DNA of 5,584 nucleotides from Klebsiella pneumoniae (lineage in GTDB: Bacteria > Bacteroidota > Bacteroidia > Flavobacteriales > Flavobacteriaceae), in assembly GCA_943325355.2 (NCBI GenBank), contig CALPPA020000134.1, positions 1 to 5,584 on the forward strand, read 5' to 3'. A program made the translations under genes and the position numbers. Of the stretch, positions 1-5,584 are shown piece by piece. A model generated the notes under the pieces. The model worked only from the letters and a program-made list of their open reading frames with translations, searched no databases and had not been told where the DNA came from. How positions within the stretch are numbered: the stretch's first letter is position 1; each line of letters begins with the position of its first letter.

Positions 1-1941
1 ACTTTGCCCGTTGCTAACACTCAATATAGAGTAGTAGTAAATAATTTAACGTCAAATGTGGCAACATTGACTCTTGATCCTCTATCAGTTGCTTCAACAA
101 TAACAGGAGCCTCTCCAGTTTGTTTTGGAGGAAATAAAACGCTTACTTATGGAACAGGATCGATAGGAAGCATTCAATGGCAATTGTCAACCGTTTCGAG
201 TACCACTGATTTTGTTGATATTGATTTGGAGAACAAACAAACTTACAACGCAACTAATTTACAAGAGACTACTTGGTTTAGAGTGATGAATACCAGTGGA
301 GATTGCAGTCCTGTTTATAGCGCAGCGGTTCAAGTACTAGTGAATCAATTGCCAGTTGCAGGTTATATCGACGGTGGGGATATTAATGTTTGCAAAAGTT
401 CCAATTCAACTGAATTGATTTTGAATGATTATGAGGGGAAAATTCAATGGGTAAGAGCAACAAATATCGCCGGTCCTTATTCTCCCATAACAAATGCTAC
501 TGCTGCTTCATACAAAGCCAACGCCTTGTCAGCTACAACATATTTTAAAGCCGTACTAACTAGCGGGGATTGTTTGGCTGAAAGTACTGATCCTGTTGCC
601 ATCATCGTTGATCCGACACCAGTTTCAAAATTAATTACGGGAGCGGCTGATGTGTGTTTTGGAGACAATATAAAACTTACGTATGGTTCAGATTCTGTTG
701 GAGACATTTTATGGCAGTCATCTACAACTTCAAGTATTGATGACTTTTTTGATATTGACAACGAAACAGGAATAACATTTACGGCAACTAATTTACAGGA
801 AACAACTTGGTTTCGGGTAATGAATTCAAGTGGAGAATGCAATCCAGTGTTTAGCCCAGCAGTCAGGGTTTTAGTTAACCCTCTCCCAATTGCTGGCAAT
901 ATTGATGGAGGCGGAGAAACTGTTTGTAAATCTTTAAATTCTACGGTATTATCTTTATCCAATTATGATGGTACTATAAAATGGCAAAGAGCCACAGATG
1001 TTAATGGCCTTCCCGGTACTTTTGCAGATATTCCGGCAGCTACAAAAGATACGTATACGGCAGCATCATTAACAGCTACTACACATTACAGGGCTGTCTT
1101 ATCCAGCGGTAATTGTAAATCAGAAATAACAGATTCAGTTGTTATATTTGTTAATCCAACGCCTGTTTCAAAGTTAATAACCGGCGCATCTCCAACATGT
1201 AAAGGAGGCAGTAAAGTTCTTGTTTACGGAGAAGATTCTTTAGGAGATATCCAATGGCAATATTCAACGACCGCAGGAACTGCCGGTTTCGAAGATATTC
1301 CAGGTGAAACGGGACTGGTATATTTAGCATCTGACATACAACAAACAACTTGGTTTAGAGTATCTAATTCGATTGGCACATGTAATCCTGTTTATAGCCC
1401 TATAGTTCAAATTACAATAAATCCTCCTCCCGTTGCAGGATTCATTGAACGCGGTATTACAATCGTTTCAAAAAAAATAAATACTACAGAATTGACATTA
1501 AAAGAGTACAAAGGAACAAGTATTCAATGGCAAAAAGCCGCAACATTAAATGATACTTTTACCGATATCCCTGACTCAACCTCCCCGACCTTTGTTGCAA
1601 ACGGATTAACTGATAATGGCTATTATAGAGTGATTGTATCGAGCGGTATTTGTGCTGAAATTGCGTCAGAACCCGTATTCATTAATGTTAATTCTGATTT
1701 TAAAGTTACTGCGTTTCCGAATCCATTTGATTCAGAATTTAATATAAATCTAACTCCATCAAGTCTTGACCCAGTTGAAATAAAAGTGTATGATATAACT
1801 GCAAGAATTATCGAAAATCAAAACATTGATTCTTCTGAAATAAATGCAAAGCAATTTGGTGGAAATTATTTGCCAGGTTTTTATACAATCTTCATCAAAC
1901 AAGGACAACAAGAGAAAACTATTAAAGTAATAAAAAGATAA
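1..1941 (+). CDS. Large Ig-like repeat surface protein with T9SS type A sorting domain (5' end missing)
   Basis: The frame is open from the first base, so the gene starts upstream; the TTG at 4 is not a credible start. Counting base 1 as residue 1, residues 1-29 are the end of one Ig-like module. Residues 30-566 hold six modules of 89-92 residues, alternating type A (ITGA..C, QWQ.S, TTWFRV..S.G.C) and type B (AG.I.GG...C, IQW, Y.A..SSG.C). Most modules have one Cys near the start and one about 60 residues later, probably a disulfide. Residues 567-646 match the Por secretion-system (T9SS type A) C-terminal domain: AFPNPF near its start, VYD in the middle, LPGFYTIFI and a basic IKVIKR end. Such domains direct export across the outer membrane and are usually cleaved during surface attachment. 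The modules resemble the CHU_C-associated Ig-like family. An adhesin or cell-surface scaffold role is inferred; no catalytic domain is visible in this part. The ligand is unknown. I see no terminator directly after the stop codon. Confidence 0.93.
   Translation, partial: TLPVANTQYRVVVNNLTSNVATLTLDPLSVASTITGASPVCFGGNKTLTYGTGSIGSIQWQLSTVSSTTDFVDIDLENKQTYNATNLQETTWFRVMNTSGDCSPVYSAAVQVLVNQLPVAGYIDGGDINVCKSSNSTELILNDYEGKIQWVRATNIAGPYSPITNATAASYKANALSATTYFKAVLTSGDCLAESTDPVAIIVDPTPVSKLITGAADVCFGDNIKLTYGSDSVGDILWQSSTTSSIDDFFDIDNETGITFTATNLQETTWFRVMNSSGECNPVFSPAVRVLVNPLPIAGNIDGGGETVCKSLNSTVLSLSNYDGTIKWQRATDVNGLPGTFADIPAATKDTYTAASLTATTHYRAVLSSGNCKSEITDSVVIFVNPTPVSKLITGASPTCKGGSKVLVYGEDSLGDIQWQYSTTAGTAGFEDIPGETGLVYLASDIQQTTWFRVSNSIGTCNPVYSPIVQITINPPPVAGFIERGITIVSKKINTTELTLKEYKGTSIQWQKAATLNDTFTDIPDSTSPTFVANGLTDNGYYRVIVSSGICAEIASEPVFINVNSDFKVTAFPNPFDSEFNINLTPSSLDPVEIKVYDITARIIENQNIDSSEINAKQFGGNYLPGFYTIFIKQGQQEKTIKVIKR
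88..1698 (+). repeat. Three tandem ~540-bp coding repeats, each an A+B pair of Ig-like modules
   Basis: The long units begin at 88, 622 and 1165, with periods of 534 and 543 bp. Each splits into an A half (88-354, 622-888, 1165-1431; all 89 residues) and a B half (355-621, 889-1164, 1432-1698; 89, 92 and 89 residues). Units 1 and 2 are closest: the A halves share the phrase NLQETTWFRVMN. Unit 3 is more diverged, especially its B half. The DNA of the units differs at many third positions, so the duplications are not recent and the copies are not near-identical recombination substrates. Confidence 0.9.
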
Positions 1942-1942
1942 A

Positions 1943-2119
1943 TTAAAATCCATTTGAACTAGAACAGATCGTTAACCTTACCGCTATGTTACTAGTTGTT
2001 ATTGAAGAAATCCATAGTTTCAAATTCTGTACACTTCCTGGAATTGTGATATTAATATTTGTTGCTTGGCAAGACTGTCCTGAAATAAGAAGGGGGACAT
2101 AGAAGATATTAGTAATGTC
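1943..2119 (-). pseudogene. Possible decayed 3' fragment of a secreted-protein gene
   Basis: On the - strand an in-frame stop at 2120-2122 is followed by 58 open codons ending at the stop 1943-1945, two bases after the T9SS gene's stop and convergent with it. The translation contains SGQSCQATNINITIPGSV and then NLKLWISSITTSNIAVRLTI, rich in Thr, Ser, Asn and Ile and in alternating hydrophobics, as in beta-rich secreted proteins of this phylum. There is no Met and no upstream continuation in any - frame that I could follow. It may be the tail of a decayed gene, or chance. I cannot assign a family. Confidence 0.25.
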
Positions 2120-2356
2120 TTAAAACATTTTTTCAATATGTAAGTAGAGAAAATCTTTGAGAACCACAACGATCTTTCTGTCGGAAATGCGGTCTAAGTG
2201 CATTTAATTGGAGCTTGAGTAATGAGTTCAAAAAAATTGCTAAACTCTATGAGACGTTGCATAATAGATTAAAAAAATTAATTGAAGTCAGCATATAAAA
2301 TAAGAACATTTAAATGGTCATAAATATGACATAATTTTATGAAAAGATTTCGTAGA

Positions 2357-2382
2357 TAATTTGTTCTATATAGAACAAATTA
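2357..2382. promoter_or_regulatory. Perfect 26-bp palindrome, operator-like
   Basis: The half-site TAATTTGTTCTAT is followed immediately by its exact reverse complement, with the symmetry axis between 2369 and 2370. The core reads GTTC-N6-GAAC. With no loop it is better suited to binding a dimeric protein on duplex DNA than to forming an RNA hairpin, and there is no T-run to make it a terminator. No convincing gene begins next to it on either strand, so any regulated target is unknown. It could also be a remnant of a mobile element end. Confidence 0.45.
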
Positions 2383-2437
2383 AAAAATGGATATTTAGAA
2401 TAAACACACCATTATAAACATCAAGGGCACTCGAGAG

Positions 2438-2472
2438 TTGACTCGAATAGGCAAAGCAATCCTTTAGTTTTG
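2438..2472 (+). promoter_or_regulatory. Candidate Bacteroidota-type promoter reading into the non-coding region
   Basis: TAGTTTTG at 2465-2472 fits the -7 consensus TAnnTTTG exactly. A TTG at 2438-2440 lies 24 bp upstream, slightly farther than the usual -33 spacing. Transcription would start near 2478 and run through pyrimidine-rich DNA to the hairpin terminator at 2895-2936. The -7 motif is short and can occur by chance in AT-rich DNA, so this is weak. Confidence 0.25.
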
Positions 2473-2890
2473 TAAAAGCAATCAAGTGGTCTCTCTCCGG
2501 TCGGGCTTATGCATCCACAATACCCCTTCATTTCGCTTCGTTCATTCGTTAGCTTTCCTTTCTCCTTTCTCTAAATTCCAGCCGTATTCTGTCTGCCTCC
2601 CTTAATGTTTTCAGCGGTTGCTCCTTCACACAGCCATCGGGGTTGGCTCCGCTTACCTCATTATATTTTTAAGAAACTCTTAGTTGATATATACAAATCA
2701 CTTGTATCAAATCATTTTGTTGAGGTCGCTTTGCCCTTAATCAAGGTGCCCCGTCGCGGAGGGTGTCTTATGTTTTTTTCCCGCCGTTTCAAGCTGCTAT
2801 TCCTTCTCTCTACTCCGCAAGCTTCGTTCCGTTCTCGGTCTAGCATGGCTGTTCGAATCCTGCCACCCGGACAACTTTGTGTCAATTCTC
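2441..2890. other. Atypical non-coding segment, GC-richer and pyrimidine-rich on the + strand
   Basis: The base composition changes here: long C/T-rich runs on the + strand (for example 2552-2579 and 2797-2832) and clearly more G+C than the flanking genes. Both strands have open frames of about 90-115 codons, but their products are Arg/Cys/Pro-rich low-quality translations without a family. The - strand frame includes PGGRIRT, which arises from reading the antisense of a tRNA 3' end, a well-known source of false ORFs. A 9-bp direct repeat (AAAGCAATC) sits at 2453-2461 and 2475-2483. A bulged inverted repeat (TTGAT..ACAA / TTGTATCAA) spans 2684-2710. The segment could be the end of an integrated element, a dispersed tRNA-associated repeat, or an untranslated RNA. 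Confidence 0.5.
2851..2873 (+). pseudogene. 3' fragment of a tRNA gene (T-loop to discriminator), possible att site
   Basis: GTTCGAATCC at 2851-2860 is the canonical T-loop with its flanking G53 and C61. It is followed by the rest of a 3' T-stem (CCTGC), a 3' acceptor strand (CACCCGG) and A as discriminator base. CCA is not encoded, as is usual in this phylum. The bases just upstream (TAGCATGGCT) do not pair with CCTGC, and no CCGGGTG acceptor 5' strand or D and anticodon arms occur within the preceding ~100 bases, so this is only the last quarter of a tRNA. Homology starting exactly at the T-loop matches the extent of core sites used by one class of tRNA-targeting tyrosine integrases. The amino-acid identity cannot be told. 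Confidence 0.6.
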
Positions 2891-2894
2891 CAAA

Positions 2895-2936
2895 AAATGG
2901 CTGTAAATCGCATGATTTACAGCCATTTCTATTTTT
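2895..2936. terminator. Strong intrinsic terminator with a perfect 15-bp stem, probably bidirectional
   Basis: The left arm at 2895-2909 (AAATGGCTGTAAATC) and the right arm at 2914-2928 are exact reverse complements around a 4-base GCAT loop. On the + strand a six-T run follows at 2932-2937. On the - strand the A-run at 2892-2897 gives a T-run directly after the stem. It lies about 20 bases after the tRNA fragment, where a native tRNA terminator would sit. On the - strand it could also stop read-through from the OmpA-family gene. Confidence 0.85.
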
Positions 2937-3055
2937 TGTACTCATTTGAAAATATTCTCCACAGTTCACTTCCAAAGCGATTAAATTGCTTTAAAAAAAC
3001 TTACAAGAGTTACGATTTTAAAAAAAACCTTCTGATTCCGTTTTTTATAATTGAT

Positions 3056-3087
3056 AAAAAAAACCGACATATTACTAGGCCGGTTTT
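3056..3087 (-). terminator. Intrinsic terminator of the OmpA-family gene
   Basis: Read on the - strand, a 7-bp stem AAAACCG / CGGTTTT encloses a 14-base loop and runs into a stretch of about eight Ts. It begins about 25 bases after the OmpA-family stop codon (3113-3115), a normal distance. Confidence 0.8.
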
Positions 3088-3112
3088 ACTCTAAAAATAA
3101 ATAGTTTATTTT

Positions 3113-4354
3113 TTATTGGTCTGTTATCATAAATTTAACTTTTCTCACTAAACTTCTAGCATCGGTAGAATCAACATTAACTGAATCATCTTCTCCTTTA
3201 GAAATAATTCTCATTCTTGAAGGTGAAACTCCAGCTTTAATCAATATTTCTTTTAGATTTTGTGCTCTGGCAGTTGCCAATTTTTCATTCATTGTAGCAG
3301 TTCCAATTTGATCTGTATTACCTATAATATCAACAGTTGCTGTTGGGTTATTTCTTAAATATGTTAATACAAATCCAATAGCTTCTGTTGAATTACTTGC
3401 AGGTTTAGCATCGCCTGTATTAAAGTAAACTGCAACATAACCGTCGTTTATTAATTTTTTCGCTAAATCGGTATCAGAAATACCTGTATACATACCTTCT
3501 GTAATAATTGTTGTTGATGTTGTGGCAGGAACTACTGACTCGACCTTAACTTCAGTTTTAGCTGGATCAACAGCAATAACTGGAACAATAGCTTTATCAA
3601 TGGCCACTTCAGTGTCAAGTTTAGTTTTGTTTACATCAACCTGATTTTGTTTTTTGTTATTATTTAATGCAAATGACAATCCTAAAGTGGTTGAATACAT
3701 ATGCCCTTCGGCGTTATTGCTCAATCCAGAGTGCTTGCCGTTCCAAGTCAAATTTTGACCATAATTATTGAAAGAACTAACATCGGCAAAGATGGATATA
3801 TTTTTTGAAATTCTATATATAGGTGTAATACCATAAACAAGTCCTCCATAATTATCGTTAGGGCTAACTATTTTATTAAAGTCGGATGCTATAGGATACA
3901 TAATAGCTATATTTATTCCTGCATGTACTAATATATTAAATCTAGAAACATAATTTACAGGTCTGATCCAACTATTTAAGTTGAATACGGCTTGAATTGT
4001 GGTTCTATAGTTAGCTACTTCAAAAGGTTTGCTCCTATTCTCCGGGTTGTTGGTGAATCTATCAAAAGCTATATCCATTTTTACAGCAACAATTTCAGAA
4101 AATTTGTAGGTAGCTCCAACTGTATAACAATTCAATAGAAATCCACCAAATAATTGATTATTAACACTTGTGTAATACCCTACGGTATAAGGTCTAGTAC
4201 CGTTGCTTATTCCAGTTCCTAATTCGATAGACCATTTACTATTAGCCACTTTTGCAATTGAAGAATCTTTTTCGACTGAAGAGTTAGTTTTCTCCTGCGA
4301 AAAAACAGTAGTAAAAACAAATAAAAATAGAAAGATAGTCTTGTAGCTTTTCAT
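3113..4354 (-). CDS. OmpA-family outer-membrane protein (beta-barrel plus peptidoglycan-binding domain)
   Basis: The 413-residue product begins MKSYKTIFLFLFVFTTVFS, a typical signal peptide with likely cleavage before QEK. Residues ~38-230 have the alternating aromatic and glycine-rich pattern of an outer-membrane beta-barrel. Residues ~232-290 form a Val/Lys/Thr/Asp linker. Residues ~305-413 are an OmpA C-terminal domain: VAVYFNTGDA, then GNTDQIGTATMNEKLATARA, and RKVKFMI at the end. Asp348 and Arg363 occupy the positions that bind diaminopimelate of peptidoglycan in the family; the usual GHTD His is Asn here. The expected role is tethering the outer membrane to the cell wall; any transport role is unknown. 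A longer start at 4378 adds eight residues (MVTTDIIF) before the signal peptide, but it lies at the predicted transcription start, so I chose 4354. No clear Shine-Dalgarno is visible. The gene is monocistronic, divergent from the receptor gene. Confidence 0.92.
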   Translation of the reverse strand: MKSYKTIFLFLFVFTTVFSQEKTNSSVEKDSSIAKVANSKWSIELGTGISNGTRPYTVGYYTSVNNQLFGGFLLNCYTVGATYKFSEIVAVKMDIAFDRFTNNPENRSKPFEVANYRTTIQAVFNLNSWIRPVNYVSRFNILVHAGINIAIMYPIASDFNKIVSPNDNYGGLVYGITPIYRISKNISIFADVSSFNNYGQNLTWNGKHSGLSNNAEGHMYSTTLGLSFALNNNKKQNQVDVNKTKLDTEVAIDKAIVPVIAVDPAKTEVKVESVVPATTSTTIITEGMYTGISDTDLAKKLINDGYVAVYFNTGDAKPASNSTEAIGFVLTYLRNNPTATVDIIGNTDQIGTATMNEKLATARAQNLKEILIKAGVSPSRMRIISKGEDDSVNVDSTDARSLVRKVKFMITDQ

Positions 4355-4382
4355 AAAAATAATATCAGTTGTAACCATTTCG

Positions 4383-4390
4383 CAAATGTA
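4383..4390 (-). promoter_or_regulatory. Promoter -7 element of the OmpA-family gene
   Basis: On the - strand TACATTTG matches the Bacteroidota -7 consensus TAnnTTTG exactly and is followed by CGAA. Transcription would begin near 4376-4378, giving a 5' leader of about 22 bases before the ATG at 4354. The nearest upstream TTG is 14 bp away, short for a standard -33 element, so the upstream half is unclear. Confidence 0.6.
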
Positions 4391-4592
4391 TTTAATTAAT
4401 TTCTCAATTACTCAGTGAGACAATATATATAACAATTTCTAAACATTCATTAGCTTTTAAATCCTTTTTCAAAAGGATTATTGGGCAAATTAAATCAAAA
4501 AAATAAATTATATTTTATTTAAAATTCACATAGTCAATTATTTAAAAAAATAAATTGAGTAGACTTACAGTGTTACGCTATAAATCATGAAT

Positions 4593-4611
4593 TGTTAATT
4601 ATAAGTTAACA
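4593..4611. promoter_or_regulatory. Candidate operator: inverted repeat TGTTAA-N7-TTAACA
   Basis: Two exact 6-bp half-sites are separated by seven bases and centred about 30 bp upstream of the receptor gene's -7-like element, so a bound dimer would lie at or just above the -33 region. The regulator is not identifiable, and a 6-bp inverted repeat of A/T-rich sequence may be chance. Confidence 0.3.
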
Positions 4612-4631
4612 TAAGTTGTCATTTTTTGCAT

Positions 4632-4639
4632 TTAATTTG
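4632..4639 (+). promoter_or_regulatory. Likely promoter -7 element of the TonB-dependent receptor gene
   Basis: TTAATTTG differs from TAnnTTTG at one position and is followed by CGAA, the same four bases that follow the OmpA-family -7 element on the other strand. Transcription would start near 4645, leaving a leader of about 19 bases before the ATG at 4664. The closest upstream TTG is at 4616-4618, 13 bp away, again short. Confidence 0.45.
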
Positions 4640-4663
4640 CGAATATAATTAAAAAATTTAAAT

Positions 4664-5584
4664 ATGAGGTCTTTTTTCACAGTTTTACTTTTAATAATTT
4701 CACACTTTTTCTTTGGTCAGAATAGCTCCATTAGTGGATCTGTCGTTGATGATTCTAACGGTGGGGCGTTGCCAGGAGTAAATATAATAATTAGAGTATT
4801 AAAATTGAGCACTACGACAGACTCAGATGGAAAATTTATTTTTAGAAATGTAGCTACAGGGAGCTATGATGTGGAGTTCTCATACATTGGATACCAACCT
4901 AAAATCATTTCTGAAGTTATTACGAAATCCAATGAAGTTACCTACCTAAATACGACTATTGCTGAAATTAAAAATGAACTTACCGAGGTAGTCATTACAA
5001 GAACAAAAGCAAAAGCAGAATCAATTAAATCATTGTTGGTTGCGCAAAAAAATAGTATAACCGTTTCCGATGGTATCTCAGCCGAATCAATAAAAAGAAC
5101 TCCTGACAGAACTACCTCCGATGTTCTGAAAAGGGTAAGCGGTGTAAGTATTCAAGATAATAAATTTGTAATTATTAGGGGTTTAAATGATAGGTACAAT
5201 ACTGCCTTAATAAACGGCGCTCCATTGCCAAGTTCAGAACCGGATAGGAAAGCATTTTCTTTTGATATTTTCCCTGCAAATATGCTAGATAATTTAGTGA
5301 TAACCAAAACTGCTTCTCCTGATATGCCAGGCGAATTTGCTGGAGGAGTCATTCAAATCAATACAAAATCGGTTCCTGACAAAAATTTTCAATCGTTAAC
5401 TATTGGTTCAGGATACAATACTATAACTACATTTAAAGAACAAAAAGAATATAAAGGGAGCAACACCGACTGGTTAGGATTTGACAATGGAGCCAGAGAT
5501 ATAGCACCATCGATTCCTAGTACTGAGGAATTCAAGCCATTAAACGGTACTCCTGAAGCAGCAGCTGTTGCTAAAACATTTGAG
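4664..5584 (+). CDS. TonB-dependent outer-membrane receptor (3' end beyond window)
   Basis: The 307 visible residues are the N-terminal third or so of a typical receptor. Residues 1-18 (MRSFFTVLLLIISHFFFG) form a signal peptide with cleavage before QNSS. Residues ~22-105 are a carboxypeptidase-regulatory-like beta-sandwich (SISGSVVD, ALPGVNI, TDSDGKFIF, SYIGYQ, LTEVVI). Residues ~130-236 are the TonB plug: SDVLKRVSGVSIQ, FVIIRGLNDRYNTALING, then SPDMPGEFAGGVIQINTK at its end. After this the barrel begins. Plug and barrel import a substrate across the outer membrane using TonB-ExbBD energy. The RGLNDRY and PGEFAGG phrases are typical of the general receptor group; SusC-like signatures are not seen and no SusD partner is visible. 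The substrate cannot be told. The ATG at 4664 directly starts the signal peptide. The frame stays open to the last base. Confidence 0.93.
   Translation, partial: MRSFFTVLLLIISHFFFGQNSSISGSVVDDSNGGALPGVNIIIRVLKLSTTTDSDGKFIFRNVATGSYDVEFSYIGYQPKIISEVITKSNEVTYLNTTIAEIKNELTEVVITRTKAKAESIKSLLVAQKNSITVSDGISAESIKRTPDRTTSDVLKRVSGVSIQDNKFVIIRGLNDRYNTALINGAPLPSSEPDRKAFSFDIFPANMLDNLVITKTASPDMPGEFAGGVIQINTKSVPDKNFQSLTIGSGYNTITTFKEQKEYKGSNTDWLGFDNGARDIAPSIPSTEEFKPLNGTPEAAAVAKTFE

Larger units (their letters stand above)
1942..2440. other. Gene-poor region with possible decayed coding fragments
   Basis: No open frame here has both a plausible start and a recognisable product. Short open stretches lie on the - strand (1943-2119) and the + strand (2161-2298); both lack a start codon and are bounded by stops. 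The segment is AT-rich like the host genes. A perfect 26-bp palindrome lies at 2357-2382. A smaller hairpin, GTCAT-AAAT-ATGAC, lies at 2317-2330. I see no transposase motif or insertion-sequence ends. Confidence 0.6.
4355..4663. other. Divergent intergenic promoter region
   Basis: These 309 very AT-rich bases separate two divergent genes, and no open frame of interest lies within. Visible structures are an 8-bp hairpin ATCCTTTT/AAAAGGAT with a 2-base loop at 4461-4478, a 13-bp direct repeat (AAAAAAATAAATT) at 4497-4509 and 4544-4556, and an inverted repeat at 4593-4611. Each gene has a -7-like element about 20-30 bases before its start codon. Confidence 0.7.

Noticed and set aside
477..962. 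161-codon - strand open frame inside the Ig-like gene
   Set aside because: It lies opposite a clearly coding, domain-rich repeat region and encodes no recognisable protein; it is a shadow frame.
1942..2440. Insertion sequence or transposase remnant
   Set aside because: I found no terminal inverted repeats, target-site duplication or transposase motif; the palindrome at 2357-2382 is single and does not bound an element.
2770..2874. A complete tRNA gene ending at the T-loop sequence
   Set aside because: No acceptor 5' strand, D arm or anticodon arm is present upstream, and the 5' T-stem does not pair; only the 3' part exists.
2441..2874. tmRNA (ssrA), because of the long RNA-like region with a tRNA-like 3' end
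   Set aside because: No tRNA-like 5' end, no tag-peptide reading frame, and the 3' T-arm lacks its partner strand.
2605..2949. 114-codon + strand open frame
   Set aside because: It crosses the tRNA fragment and the terminator hairpin, its composition is unlike the host proteins, and it shows no domain or signal; it is a chance frame in C/T-rich DNA.
2712..2975. 87-codon - strand open frame containing PGGRIRT
   Set aside because: PGGRIRT is the antisense reading of a tRNA 3' end, a common false gene; the frame also reads through the terminator stem.
2972..2993. Short inverted repeat AAAGC..GCTTT as another terminator
   Set aside because: The stem is only about 5 bp plus a wobble pair, and on the + strand it is followed by A-runs rather than a T-run.
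5152..5352. 66-codon - strand frame opposite the receptor plug domain
   Set aside because: The + strand encodes a well-conserved TonB plug here; the antisense frame is incidental.

Overview
The window looks like a chromosomal segment of a Bacteroidota (Flavobacteriia-like) bacterium. The evidence is AT-rich DNA, a type IX secretion (T9SS) C-terminal sorting domain, a TonB-dependent receptor with an N-terminal carboxypeptidase-regulatory-like domain, -7 promoter elements resembling the Bacteroidota consensus TAnnTTTG, and no clear Shine-Dalgarno sequences. The genus is inferred from general family knowledge, not from a search.

Layout. (1) Positions 1-1941, + strand: the 3' part of a large gene for a secreted, repeat-rich surface protein. 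It has six Ig-like modules of about 89 residues, arranged as three A+B pairs, followed by a T9SS type A sorting domain. (2) Positions 1942-3112: about 1.17 kb without a convincing intact gene. The left part holds possible coding debris on both strands and a perfect 26-bp palindrome. The right part (about 2440-2880) is more GC-rich and pyrimidine-rich on the + strand. It ends in a 23-nt piece matching the T-loop, 3' T-stem and 3' acceptor strand of a tRNA gene, then a strong terminator hairpin with a 15-bp stem. This looks like the scar of an integration at a tRNA 3' end, or a tRNA-associated dispersed repeat. (3) Positions 3113-4354, - strand: an OmpA-family outer-membrane protein with its own terminator. 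(4) Positions 4355-4663: a divergent promoter region. (5) Positions 4664-5584, + strand: the 5' part of a TonB-dependent outer-membrane receptor, cut by the window end.

All three real genes encode envelope or surface proteins: a secreted adhesin-like protein, a peptidoglycan-linking OmpA protein and an importer. They do not form one operon. The OmpA and receptor genes are divergently transcribed from a shared 309-bp region and could be co-regulated, but nothing shows a shared pathway. I see no defence system, CRISPR array, complete insertion sequence or integrase in the window. The most unusual stretch is the gene-free 1942-2940 region.
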